A stretch of DNA of 60,006 nucleotides from positions 1 through 60,006 of the forward strand of contig JANXBA010000046.1 of NCBI GenBank assembly GCA_025062075.1. Reading direction: 5' to 3'. Numbering within the stretch: position 1 is the first letter of the stretch; every line of letters begins with the position of its first letter. A program made the translations under genes and the position numbers. This document shows positions 39,598-47,770 of the stretch, piece after piece. The DNA comes from Aquificaceae bacterium. Lineage in GTDB: Bacteria > Aquificota > Aquificia > Aquificales > Aquificaceae. The notes below the pieces were generated by a model, which had not been told where the DNA came from, searched no databases, and saw nothing but the letters and a program-made list of their open reading frames with translations.

Positions 39598-42319
39598 CTC
39601 TCTGTTCCCTGTAGCGGATGCGTAGGGCGTCTCCTGAGGTCTCTGCCGAGTAGCCCTTTGGGTTGAGGTTTATCTGACACTGAGGGGCTCGCACTTCCAG
39701 CTCCAGAGGCACGTGGGAGACCAACCTCAGTTTGTAAACACCCTGCTGGTAGCTGAAGTGTTTTACTCTACCGTTGGAGCTCACCAAGTTGAAGGAGGGA
39801 GGAGCTCCGGACAGAACGAGACGGTACTCTCCGGAAGAGTCCAAGTTTACGTAGGTGCGGTTCTCGTGGTGCCTGTAGCCTACCACGCCCTTGCTCTTGA
39901 GCATGTCCACGTGCACCTTGCCTTCTACCCTCAGAGTTCTGAGGTTTCCGCCACCGCGAATCAGAAGGTGGCCATCTACGGTATCTTGCAGAAAGGCGTA
40001 GTTTCTAAACTCCAACACCTTCTGGGCGTATTCGGACAGATACATAGGGTTCGTCTCCTGGGACATGGCCCAGTCGTAAACCTTTTTGAGGGCCTTCAGA
40101 GAGGATACCTTCTGGACGGAGTAGGTGTGGTAGTAGATGTTTATAGGCTTGATTCTGTAAGGTTTTTCAGTCATCTTAAAGGTGTCAATTACACGCACGA
40201 AGCCGTAGTAGCTAGTCCACATCTTGGTGTATATGTTCTCGTTGAGTATGGGGGCGTATATCTGAAAGTAGTCGCCCTTGTTCACGCCCATAGGACTTAT
40301 AAACATCCAGAAGGGGTCTTTTCTGTTTATCCAGGTGTAGCCTCCGTTCACGTTGTAGACGCCTGCCTCATAGGCCAGTCTGATGGCCTCCTCTGAGGGG
40401 TTGGTGTCCCCGGACCACAAAAGCACGACAGTCTTCTTACCCTTGGGGGCAAGCCTCTGGTTTATGTAGTCGATAGAGCCCTGTATTTCCCTACGCAGGT
40501 CAAATCGGTAGTTCTTTATGGGAAGGTTGTAGGTGACGGTCGGCTCGTACCTTTTGAGCCCTTTGCTGACCGCCTCTATGTCCTGCCACCTGTATGGGTG
40601 GGAGAAGGTGTGGGAAGCTATCTCCACGTTCTCAAGAGCAAAGATAGAACGGGCCACCTCTTCGAGCCTGGCGGACCTTTCGGGGTAGAGGCCGTGGGGG
40701 GCCACCTCTCCTTCTATCACGGAGAAGGTGTGGGGAATGGGGTAGGCTTTTATTATCTTGTCTCTGAGCACCTCCCCTAAGTTTTTGGAAGGCTCAAAGT
40801 CTGCGTCCCCAAAAAAGGCGTCGCCGTCGATGTGAACCAGCAGAATTCTTCTGCCTGTCTCGGTGGTCACGTCGGGGATGAAGGGCATCTCGCCAAAGAC
40901 CTTTCTAAAGAGCTCTACGGGCTCTACCGCAAACAGGGTGTGCTCGTCCTTTTGCACTAAAAAAGAGCCCGCAAGGGCATAACCACCCCAAGGGGTCACC
41001 GCCAGAGGGTAGAACTCCACGCCTCCTGAAGAGAGCTTCACGTAGGACTTTACCGAGTTTGGAAGGAGCTTTGGTATGTTGTCAAAGACGGGGTTTGTCT
41101 CAAAAAAGCTGAAAGAGCTCTCCTTTACCGTGTAGGGCTGTTTTCTGTACGTGCCTACCACTTTTATGTCAAAGTCTTTTAGGTGCCTGTTGTCTTCGGG
41201 AAAGCCGAAGGAGTTTAGGAAGAATATTTTTAGACCTTCTTCCTTCTTTTTGAGTAGCCACTTGTGGAGCTTGTCAGACCTGTGCGAGCCGGGCTCTACC
41301 ACTATACCTGCGTATATGTCCGCCATGAAGTAGGAAAGGCGGTCATCTTGTAGGGCCTTTTCTATCTCCATCAAGACGGGCACGTATCCCAAGTACTCCA
41401 GCCAGGGTTGCACAAATCTGCTGAGTTGGGTGTAAGAAGGGTCTGAGTAGAGCTTCTTGTCGTAGAGCATGAGTATTCTTCTGGGCACCAGTCTGTGATA
41501 GGACAGGCCCACTATGCGCAGGTATCTGTCGGACACGTAGGGAACAAAGCCCAGCTCTCTTATCCTGTTTGCTGTCTCCGTCTGGAGCTTTCTGTTGGTG
41601 GGCTCCACGTAGTCTATGACTATGACCTTGTAGCCTAACTGCTTGGCCTTTTTGAGCCTCTCAAGTAGCCACTGGGTCTCCTCGGGCTTCATAGGTTTGT
41701 ACTCCTTCTTCTGGTCGTAGGAGATGCCCCAGAAGAGGCTCTCCGCAACCATCGCATCCGCATGGCCCACCAGGGCCTCCATAACTTCAAAGCCTCTGTT
41801 GAGTAAGATGAGCTTGCCGGGGTAGGTCTGTCTGAGGGTCTTTACCAGCCTTATGAGGTTCTCCTGCACCTTTTTCAGGTCCCGCTCCTCCTTGAGGAAA
41901 AGCTGGTGGCTGTCCAAGGTATCCAAGAAAAAGCCGTCAAAGTCTTTTAGTCTGGGAAAGACGCGCCTCAGGAGAAAGTCCATGCACTCCTCTCTTCTCA
42001 GGTCAAGGACCATGGACTTCCAGACCTTGTTTTCTCCGAGCATGCACTCACCTTTTACCTCCTTGAAGTACTCCCTGTAGGGCTCTGCCTCACCCACGCT
42101 CACGTAGGCTACGAGCTTTGCCCTGCGGTTTTTCAGGTAGAACATGTTCATGACCCTCTTCGTATGGGGGCTGTCTGGGTCCACCACCAGCCAGTCAAAG
42201 GCGTACAGTGCCTCCTCGGGTATGGGGTCTCCGTATATCATAAAGCCCACGGACAGGTGCCTTTCCCTTGCCACCGCCAAGCTAAACAGTATGCATAAAA
42301 GTATAGTAATGAACCTCAT
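39566..42319 (-). CDS. pelA: PelA: glycoside hydrolase/polysaccharide deacetylase
   Basis: PelA trims and partially deacetylates Pel in the periplasm. The 917 residues (PelA of P. aeruginosa is about 950) start with a signal peptide (RFITILLCILFSLAVARE). Then comes a GH114/TM1410-like barrel, about residues 22-260 (FMIYGDPIPEEALYAFDWLVVD, LVAYVSVGEAEPYREYF, FDGFFLDTLDS). A middle region follows, then a deacetylase domain around 470-700 with ILLVHIDGDAFFG (metal/catalytic Asp pair) and IASHTFSHPYRW (HxxxH zinc motif). The last 180 residues are beta-rich. It overlaps pelG by 38 nt. Confidence 0.92.
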   Translation of the reverse strand: MRFITILLCILFSLAVARERHLSVGFMIYGDPIPEEALYAFDWLVVDPDSPHTKRVMNMFYLKNRRAKLVAYVSVGEAEPYREYFKEVKGECMLGENKVWKSMVLDLRREECMDFLLRRVFPRLKDFDGFFLDTLDSHQLFLKEERDLKKVQENLIRLVKTLRQTYPGKLILLNRGFEVMEALVGHADAMVAESLFWGISYDQKKEYKPMKPEETQWLLERLKKAKQLGYKVIVIDYVEPTNRKLQTETANRIRELGFVPYVSDRYLRIVGLSYHRLVPRRILMLYDKKLYSDPSYTQLSRFVQPWLEYLGYVPVLMEIEKALQDDRLSYFMADIYAGIVVEPGSHRSDKLHKWLLKKKEEGLKIFFLNSFGFPEDNRHLKDFDIKVVGTYRKQPYTVKESSFSFFETNPVFDNIPKLLPNSVKSYVKLSSGGVEFYPLAVTPWGGYALAGSFLVQKDEHTLFAVEPVELFRKVFGEMPFIPDVTTETGRRILLVHIDGDAFFGDADFEPSKNLGEVLRDKIIKAYPIPHTFSVIEGEVAPHGLYPERSARLEEVARSIFALENVEIASHTFSHPYRWQDIEAVSKGLKRYEPTVTYNLPIKNYRFDLRREIQGSIDYINQRLAPKGKKTVVLLWSGDTNPSEEAIRLAYEAGVYNVNGGYTWINRKDPFWMFISPMGVNKGDYFQIYAPILNENIYTKMWTSYYGFVRVIDTFKMTEKPYRIKPINIYYHTYSVQKVSSLKALKKVYDWAMSQETNPMYLSEYAQKVLEFRNYAFLQDTVDGHLLIRGGGNLRTLRVEGKVHVDMLKSKGVVGYRHHENRTYVNLDSSGEYRLVLSGAPPSFNLVSSNGRVKHFSYQQGVYKLRLVSHVPLELEVRAPQCQINLNPKGYSAETSGDALRIRYREQRDAELEARCKG

Positions 42320-43655
42320 GTAGAAACCTCCGCAGTAATACTACACCTACTGCAATACTCAGGAACACAGACACCGCAAAGCCGTAGCCGTAAAAGTAAG
42401 GTCCCAAGTGTATGCTGAGAAGACTGAGCGTTAGGTTGGAGACCGCAAATACCGCGGTAGTATAAAGGGCATACTTGAGCCTGTCAAAGTAGAACATAAG
42501 GGCCACCAAGCTGAGAAGAACCACCTGCAGAGAAGTCCCCAAAAGGAGGATGTTAAACAGGGGAATGTAAACCTTGGGCAGCTTGAAGAGGGTAAAAAGT
42601 GGCTCCTGAAGTATCACTACGAATATACTGAATATGAACTGAATCCTAAAAGTGTCCAGAAGCACCCTTCTGGCAGCCCTTATAAGCTCGTCCCCGTAGA
42701 GGTATATTCTGTCCAAGGTTGCCCCTTCTTTGACCGCCTTGTAGTACCTGTCGTAGTGTTCCGCAAACTCCCACTCCACCTTCAAAAACATGGCGGATAT
42801 CCCAGGCGCTATGGACAGGTAGGCCAGGAAAATCGGTATGTCGTAAACCACCGAGTAGTTCAGAGGTCCCAAAGCCGGGGTGCTCGTGTTGGGATTGTAC
42901 CAGAAGACCAACTTGTCTGCCCACAGGCCAAAGTTGTAGATAAATCCCGTAATTATCAGATTTCTGTACTTTTCCTCCTTCAGAAAGTCAAAGGACAGAA
43001 GGGTGTTTGAGTAGTAGTTTCTCAGTATGTACGAAATAAGCAGAGAAAACAGCAAGGAGTTAGACAGAGCAAAGGCAGACATAAGGCCAAACAGACCAAA
43101 GTAGACGAGCAGAAAAGACAGGGCAATAAAAAGCAGATAGCTCACCGCATAGGAGAACAGGATGTACTTGTAGCTCTTGAAGCCGGTAAGTATGGTATTC
43201 AGAGTCCACAGACCCATCAGGACGGTAAAAGAGAAGTTAAACGCCATAGCAAAGAGATAGCCTGTATGAGGTGCGAGCACGAACATACTGAAGAAGAAAG
43301 ACAGGACAAAACCCACCGACATGTTTATCAAAACCGCCCCCATCATGTTGGGGATTATGCTTTCCGTCCTCTTTAGGAATATCGTGTCCGCCAGAAAACG
43401 GATAAGGTAAAGAGTGCTAAAACCGCTCAGTATCAGACTAAAAGCTACGAGGTGGGTTACCGCAACCTGAAACTGGGTCAACTCTTCCCGCCTCTCTACA
43501 AAACTGTAAGCGAAGAAGTTAACCAGTATCAGGGACATGATGGTTATAAAGTAGGGTCCAGAGCTCAGGGCAAAGGAGTAGCCGAAGGCGGCCACTACTG
43601 CGGACAAACCCCTCTTTCTGAGAATCTTCTTCAGTTCAAAAGCTATGCCTGCCAT
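42282..43655 (-). CDS. pelG: PelG: Pel polysaccharide membrane transporter
   Basis: PelG is the polytopic inner-membrane protein, distantly related to MOP flippases, that works with PelD/PelE/PelF in polymer synthesis and export. The 457 residues match the 456 of P. aeruginosa PelG. AGIAFELKKILRKRGLSAVVAAFGYSFALSSGPYFITIMSLI is the family start, followed by about 12 hydrophobic helices and WNPNTSTPALGPLNYSVVYDIPIFLAYLSIAPG, a signature of PelG. ATG 43655 was chosen for this start; the longer in-frame version lies over pelF. It overlaps the pelF stop by 13 nt. Confidence 0.93.
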   Translation of the reverse strand: MAGIAFELKKILRKRGLSAVVAAFGYSFALSSGPYFITIMSLILVNFFAYSFVERREELTQFQVAVTHLVAFSLILSGFSTLYLIRFLADTIFLKRTESIIPNMMGAVLINMSVGFVLSFFFSMFVLAPHTGYLFAMAFNFSFTVLMGLWTLNTILTGFKSYKYILFSYAVSYLLFIALSFLLVYFGLFGLMSAFALSNSLLFSLLISYILRNYYSNTLLSFDFLKEEKYRNLIITGFIYNFGLWADKLVFWYNPNTSTPALGPLNYSVVYDIPIFLAYLSIAPGISAMFLKVEWEFAEHYDRYYKAVKEGATLDRIYLYGDELIRAARRVLLDTFRIQFIFSIFVVILQEPLFTLFKLPKVYIPLFNILLLGTSLQVVLLSLVALMFYFDRLKYALYTTAVFAVSNLTLSLLSIHLGPYFYGYGFAVSVFLSIAVGVVLLRRFLHEVHYYTFMHTV

Positions 43656-45151
43656 GTTAGATACTTTTTGTAGAGCTGTCTGTAGTTTTCCAGAAAGTCC
43701 TCCTTTGAGTAGAATTTTCTCACTCTGGTGAGTGCACTTTTCTGGCACCCTCTCCACAGGGATTCGTCGGTAAGGAGCTTTGCGTAGCTCTCCGCCAGAA
43801 GATTGGCGTCGCGCACCGGTGCAATCTCTCCTGCCTTGCCGATGGCCCTGTCCTCCTCGTTCAAACCGCCGTATATGAGCTGTCTGCAAGAGCCCACGTC
43901 AGTAGCCACGCAGGGAACCCCCGCAGCAAACCCTTCCAGCACTATAAGAGGCATGCCCTCACTGATGGAAGTAAGGGTCAGCACCCCTACCTTAGGCAGT
44001 ATCTCTACCGTCTTTTGAAAGCCGAGAAACTTTACCTTGTTTTCCAGCCCCATCACTTTCAGGAGCTCCAAGCACTCTTTGTAGTACTCTGGGTCTTCGT
44101 CGGTGGGACCTACTACCCACCCTTCCGCCTCAGGCACCTTTTGCACCAACAGCTTTATTGCCTTTATGAAGGTCTTTACATCTTTGATGGGCACCACTCT
44201 ACCTATGAGGGCCACCACCTTTGGAACGCCTTCGGGACGCTTCTCCAGAGCCTTTGAGTAGAGCTGTAGGTCTACTCCGTTAGGTATGACCCTGCACCTT
44301 TCTGGGTCCGCACCGTAGCTTATCTGTATCCTTTTGGCATCTTCAAAAAGGGATATAATCACGTCCGCCTTTGAGTAGGCTACGCCTCCAAGCCTGAAGA
44401 AGAAGTTAATCCAAACCTTCTTGGTGCTGGACATATCCCCCGAGCTTTTGTGTATGTAGAGCCTTTTGTCCTTCAACCAGTCCGCACCGAGCAGGTCTAT
44501 TTTTCTCTCTCGCGTGTATATGCCGTGCTCCGTGAGTATAAATGGCTTTTTTCTACTGGTTTTTAGCAGGGCGGACAGGAAGCCTGCGTAGCCGGTGGAG
44601 GGACTGTGCACGATGCCAAAATCACCCACCTTGGTGGCCACCTCCGAGACCACCCATAGAGGGGCGTGAAGGTTCCTCACGTTCCAGAAGTAGTCCATGA
44701 AAGACTCGGTCATGGCATACCTGGAGTACATGTGGGTTATGTGCTCCCAAGCTCCCTTGCTGTAGAGGAAGTCTTCGTACTTCACTGTCTTGGTTAAAAA
44801 CTCCGGACTTAGAGCGTCTTCTGGGACGCCTCTGTTTTCCTTGAAGCCTATGTGCATTTCGGTGATGTGCTTGAAAACCTTTTCCTTATCCTCTATGTAC
44901 TTTGGTTTAGGTTTTTCTCGCTCTTCAAAGAGGTACGCCACCGCAAGGTAGACTAAGTTGTCTGGCAGGGTGTACCTTATGTCTCCGTAGTCCTGGGCCC
45001 TACCCCCTAAAAAGACCACCCCAAAGGAAAAGTCTTGCAGGCCGTTTACCAAGTCGTGTATCCAGGTGGAGACGCCCCCCCTTATGTAAGGGTAGGTTCC
45101 TTCAGCCACCAGCAGGACCTGAGGTCTGCCTTTATCAATCAGAACCTTCAT
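43643..45151 (-). CDS. pelF: PelF: Pel glycosyltransferase (GT4)
   Basis: PelF polymerises UDP-sugar (UDP-GalNAc in P. aeruginosa) into Pel. The 502-residue chain agrees with the 507 of the reference. VLLVAEGTYPYIRGGVSTWIHDLVNGL is the PelF signature at the N-terminus. FGIVHSPSTGYAGFLSALLKT, RCRVIPNGVDL and VALIGRVVPIKDVKTFIKAI are GT4 segments, and ISEGMPLIVLEGFAAGVPCVATDVG holds the catalytic EX7E and donor-binding residues. It is soluble and cytoplasmic by sequence. The start ATG 45151 overlaps the PelE-like gene by 17 nt. Confidence 0.94.
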   Translation of the reverse strand: MKVLIDKGRPQVLLVAEGTYPYIRGGVSTWIHDLVNGLQDFSFGVVFLGGRAQDYGDIRYTLPDNLVYLAVAYLFEEREKPKPKYIEDKEKVFKHITEMHIGFKENRGVPEDALSPEFLTKTVKYEDFLYSKGAWEHITHMYSRYAMTESFMDYFWNVRNLHAPLWVVSEVATKVGDFGIVHSPSTGYAGFLSALLKTSRKKPFILTEHGIYTRERKIDLLGADWLKDKRLYIHKSSGDMSSTKKVWINFFFRLGGVAYSKADVIISLFEDAKRIQISYGADPERCRVIPNGVDLQLYSKALEKRPEGVPKVVALIGRVVPIKDVKTFIKAIKLLVQKVPEAEGWVVGPTDEDPEYYKECLELLKVMGLENKVKFLGFQKTVEILPKVGVLTLTSISEGMPLIVLEGFAAGVPCVATDVGSCRQLIYGGLNEEDRAIGKAGEIAPVRDANLLAESYAKLLTDESLWRGCQKSALTRVRKFYSKEDFLENYRQLYKKYLTWQA

Positions 45152-46148
45152 GCCTAGGCTCCCAAAAAACCTTCAAGTAGTATAGGGCAGGGTTGACAGA
45201 GTATTTGAGATACTCCGCACTTTCCCTGAAGATTTCCTTCACCTTATCGTAGTACCCCATACCGAAGTAGGCCTCCGCCAAGTAGGGCATATACCGTGTA
45301 GGATGCACGTTGTTGAACTCTTTTGCCTTTAGCAGAGCTCTCTCCGCCTGCGGATAGTTTCCTCTTGCGAGCTCAATCTTGCCCATGTGTATGTAAAATT
45401 CTGCGTTCTCCCTCTTCTCCATCGCCTGCATTAGGTACTCCTCCGCCTTCTTCAGCGTGAGCCTTTCCAACTCCTTGTCCAGTATGCCAAAGTAGACCAA
45501 GTCGTAGTAGCTCCGCGAAAGGTCGTACAGGAGGAGAACCCTTTTGTCTTCTGAGTCCTCCTCTTCAAGCCTCTGGATTAGGGCGTTTATCCGGTCCTGG
45601 ATGGACTTTTCTAACCTAAGAAGCGTAGAAAAAACAGAGAGTCTAAGCTCGTCGTGCTCGCCACTTACAACTCGGGAAACGTAGGCCAAAATGCGAGGAT
45701 TTTCTGCGTCAACAATGAGGGAAGATATGGAGCTCAGCTTTTGTTCGCTGACGCCACTTAGCCTGTTTAGTAGGTACAGAGGACCTTCACCAAAGGTGTT
45801 CGTCTTTAGAACGATGTTGCTCATGAAAAGCTCTTCTACGGAGAGAGTTTCCACGTCTAGAAAGGTTTCGGCCTTCTGTCTCCTTAAGAGATACAAAGTC
45901 ATCACCAAGAGCATGATGTAGCCAGGTACGAACAGAAAGAAGCCCAGAGAGGTTAGCAACAGGAAGGCTTTTAGCCTGTTTTTCTTGTAGCGCTTTGGCA
46001 ACAAAGTCTGCAAGAAAGAAGCCACCAAACCACAGGCAAAGGCATGAATCATCAGTATCATGAGCACATGGCGCAGGTCGTTCACATGGAAGAACATACC
46101 TACTACCGCAGTCTCCAACAGGATGGAATAGAGAATGTTCTTACCCAC
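45135..46148 (-). CDS. pelE: PelE-like membrane TPR protein
   Basis: The 337 residues (PelE of P. aeruginosa has 329) have three to four hydrophobic helices in the first 90 residues (YSILLETAVVGMFFH, VLMILMIHAFACGLVASFLQTLL, AFLLLTSLGFFLFVPGYIMLLVMTLYLL). A helical region and C-terminal TPRs (AEFYIHMGKIELARGNYPQAERALL) follow. PelE anchors the PelF/PelG synthase; the N-terminal ET...HAFA pattern and position directly before pelF support the assignment, but identity is modest by eye. No degenerate GGDEF (PelD) segment is present. The start is GTG 46148. TATATT (46161-46166) lies 12 nt upstream with AAGG near, so it may have a short leader. Confidence 0.75.
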   Translation of the reverse strand: MGKNILYSILLETAVVGMFFHVNDLRHVLMILMIHAFACGLVASFLQTLLPKRYKKNRLKAFLLLTSLGFFLFVPGYIMLLVMTLYLLRRQKAETFLDVETLSVEELFMSNIVLKTNTFGEGPLYLLNRLSGVSEQKLSSISSLIVDAENPRILAYVSRVVSGEHDELRLSVFSTLLRLEKSIQDRINALIQRLEEEDSEDKRVLLLYDLSRSYYDLVYFGILDKELERLTLKKAEEYLMQAMEKRENAEFYIHMGKIELARGNYPQAERALLKAKEFNNVHPTRYMPYLAEAYFGMGYYDKVKEIFRESAEYLKYSVNPALYYLKVFWEPRHEGSD

Positions 46149-46160
46149 GGCCTTGTTTTA

Positions 46161-46184
46161 AATATATTACTTTAAGCATAAAAT
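46161..46184. promoter_or_regulatory. Divergent AT-rich promoter region, pel operon (-) and wzz-like gene (+)
   Basis: Minus TATATT (46161-46166) serves the pel operon. Plus TAAAAT (46179-46184) serves the wzz-like gene, followed by AGGAAGG and ATG 46206. The 57-bp gap is the only regulatory space for about 10 kb of pel genes. Confidence 0.55.
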
Positions 46185-46205
46185 AAAAACCGCACAGGAA
46201 GGCGC

Positions 46206-47180
46206 ATGGGCGATAAGTTTCCAGAAAAAGGCCAAGAGAGGGCGGTAGACTACGAGGAGATAGACCTGCTAGAGCTCCTGCTAATTCTGTGGAAGAGCAG
46301 AAGACTCATACTCTTGTTAACTCTGACCTCCGCGCTTTTGGCCTTTTTGCTTGCGGTGATTGTGCCCAAGACCTACACCTCCAAGTCCGCATTAGCCCCA
46401 GTGCCCAGAGGCCTTAGTGACTCTGCCATTCTTCTCTCTATTTATGCAAACGCTCCCGTGACCATTGATTTGGAATCCTCAGAATTGGACATAAAGCGTA
46501 CTCTTAAAAGCTACGAGCTCAGCATGAGAGTGATAAGAGAGCTGGGGCTTGAGAGGGAGCTCAGGACCCGCAGTAGACAAAGCCCAGAAGAAATCTTGGA
46601 AAGGTTCAGAGACAGAGTTAAGATAGTGCACAGGGAAGGCGTGCTGTTTATATCAGTGGAGTGGAACGACCCAGATAAAGCCAAGAGAATTAACGAAAGC
46701 ATCTTAAAAAACCTCAACCTTTTGCTCAACGAGAAAAAGACGGAGAGAATCAGCTACTACACATCTATCTACGAAAAAAAGCTTGAAGAGATTGGCAAAG
46801 AACTTGCGGAAAAGACGGGCAGGCTCAATAGACTTCTGGATAAAAAGACTGTAAGCGCCGGCCACCCTAACGTCTCTTTGGAAGGTCTTTACTTGCCACC
46901 TGGTTTAGGCGGGGAGAAGTTGGTAGAGTACGTAGACACTTACCTGCAAATAGTGGACCTTATGGAAAAGCAAAGAAGGCTGAGCTTACTGCTGGAAAAG
47001 ATGAGGATGATGACCGCAAAAGAGATTAAACAAGTAGAGATTATTCAGCCCGCTTCCTACCCCACCAAACCATCAAGGCCACAGATACCTTTGATGGTGA
47101 CCGCCGGCCTCGTAGCTGGCTTCGTGTTCTCTGTGTTTGTAAGCCTACTCAAGCACTCCCTAAAGAGCAAAAGAAGATGA
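46206..47180 (+). CDS. Wzz-type polysaccharide chain-length/co-polymerase protein
   Basis: The 324-residue inner-membrane protein has the polysaccharide co-polymerase layout. An N-terminal cytoplasmic segment is followed by a first membrane helix with EIDLLELLLILWKSRRLILLLTLTSALLAFLLAVIVPKTYTSKSAL, a periplasmic coiled coil (about residues 150-260), the Pro-rich IQPASYPTKPSRPQIPLMVT and a second helix (GLVAGFVFSVFVSLL) ending in basic residues. Wzz proteins control O-antigen or capsule chain length. Here it is divergent from pel rather than next to O-antigen genes, so a role in Pel chain length is a hypothesis. It overlaps nadD by 4 nt. Confidence 0.87.
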   Translation: MGDKFPEKGQERAVDYEEIDLLELLLILWKSRRLILLLTLTSALLAFLLAVIVPKTYTSKSALAPVPRGLSDSAILLSIYANAPVTIDLESSELDIKRTLKSYELSMRVIRELGLERELRTRSRQSPEEILERFRDRVKIVHREGVLFISVEWNDPDKAKRINESILKNLNLLLNEKKTERISYYTSIYEKKLEEIGKELAEKTGRLNRLLDKKTVSAGHPNVSLEGLYLPPGLGGEKLVEYVDTYLQIVDLMEKQRRLSLLLEKMRMMTAKEIKQVEIIQPASYPTKPSRPQIPLMVTAGLVAGFVFSVFVSLLKHSLKSKRR

Positions 47181-47770
47181 AAATCTTCTTTGGTGGTAGT
47201 TTTGACCCGGTCCATGTGGGTCACCTTATCGTAGCCAGAGATGTGCTCGAGGCTATGGCCTTTGAGAAGGTGGTCTTCCTGCCCGCCTATCAGACACCCA
47301 TGAAAGAGCCCCATATGGCAAGTCCCGAGGACAGGCTTCGCATGTTAGAGCTCTGTGTGGAGGGCTTTTCCATGTACGAAGTGAGCGACTTGGAGATAAG
47401 GAGAGGAGGCGTGTCTTACACGGTGGACACCGCAAGGGAGCTCCAGGAGCTCTACGGGGAAAGGCCCTTCTTCCTGCTGGGGGCGGACAGCTTTCTGACC
47501 TTACACAAGTGGAAGTCGCCCGAAGAGCTCACCAAAGTTGCCCGCTTCGTGGTGGTGGACAGGGAGGGCAAGTGGGAACTGGTAAAGACATACCTCCGTG
47601 AGCACTTCCCTAACTTGCAGGAAGGTAGCGACCTTTTCCTTCTCTCCGTGCGCAGGCTGGACCTGTCTTCTACCGAGATAAGGGAGAGAGTAAAGAGGGG
47701 CAAGAGCATAAGATGGATGGTGACGCCGGAGGTGGAGGACTACATAAGAGCCAAAGGGCTCTACCTTTAG
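47177..47770 (+). CDS. nadD: Nicotinate-nucleotide adenylyltransferase
   Basis: NadD adenylates nicotinate mononucleotide in NAD synthesis. The 197 residues have the nucleotidyltransferase motif GGSFDPVHVGHL (the HxGH motif), PAYQTPMKEPH, RGGVSYTVDTARELQELYG, FLLGADSFLTLHKWKSPEEL, and the C-terminal LSSTEIRERVKRGKSIRWMV (ISxTxIR). It is coupled to the wzz-like gene by a 4-nt overlap and converges on sulP with a 4-nt overlap. Confidence 0.96.
   Translation: MKIFFGGSFDPVHVGHLIVARDVLEAMAFEKVVFLPAYQTPMKEPHMASPEDRLRMLELCVEGFSMYEVSDLEIRRGGVSYTVDTARELQELYGERPFFLLGADSFLTLHKWKSPEELTKVARFVVVDREGKWELVKTYLREHFPNLQEGSDLFLLSVRRLDLSSTEIRERVKRGKSIRWMVTPEVEDYIRAKGLYL

Noticed and set aside
42282-43889. Longer PelG version with an extra 78 N-terminal residues
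   Set aside because: The extension overlaps pelF and is Arg/Gly-rich shadow sequence; PelG proteins start at the AGIAFELK segment.
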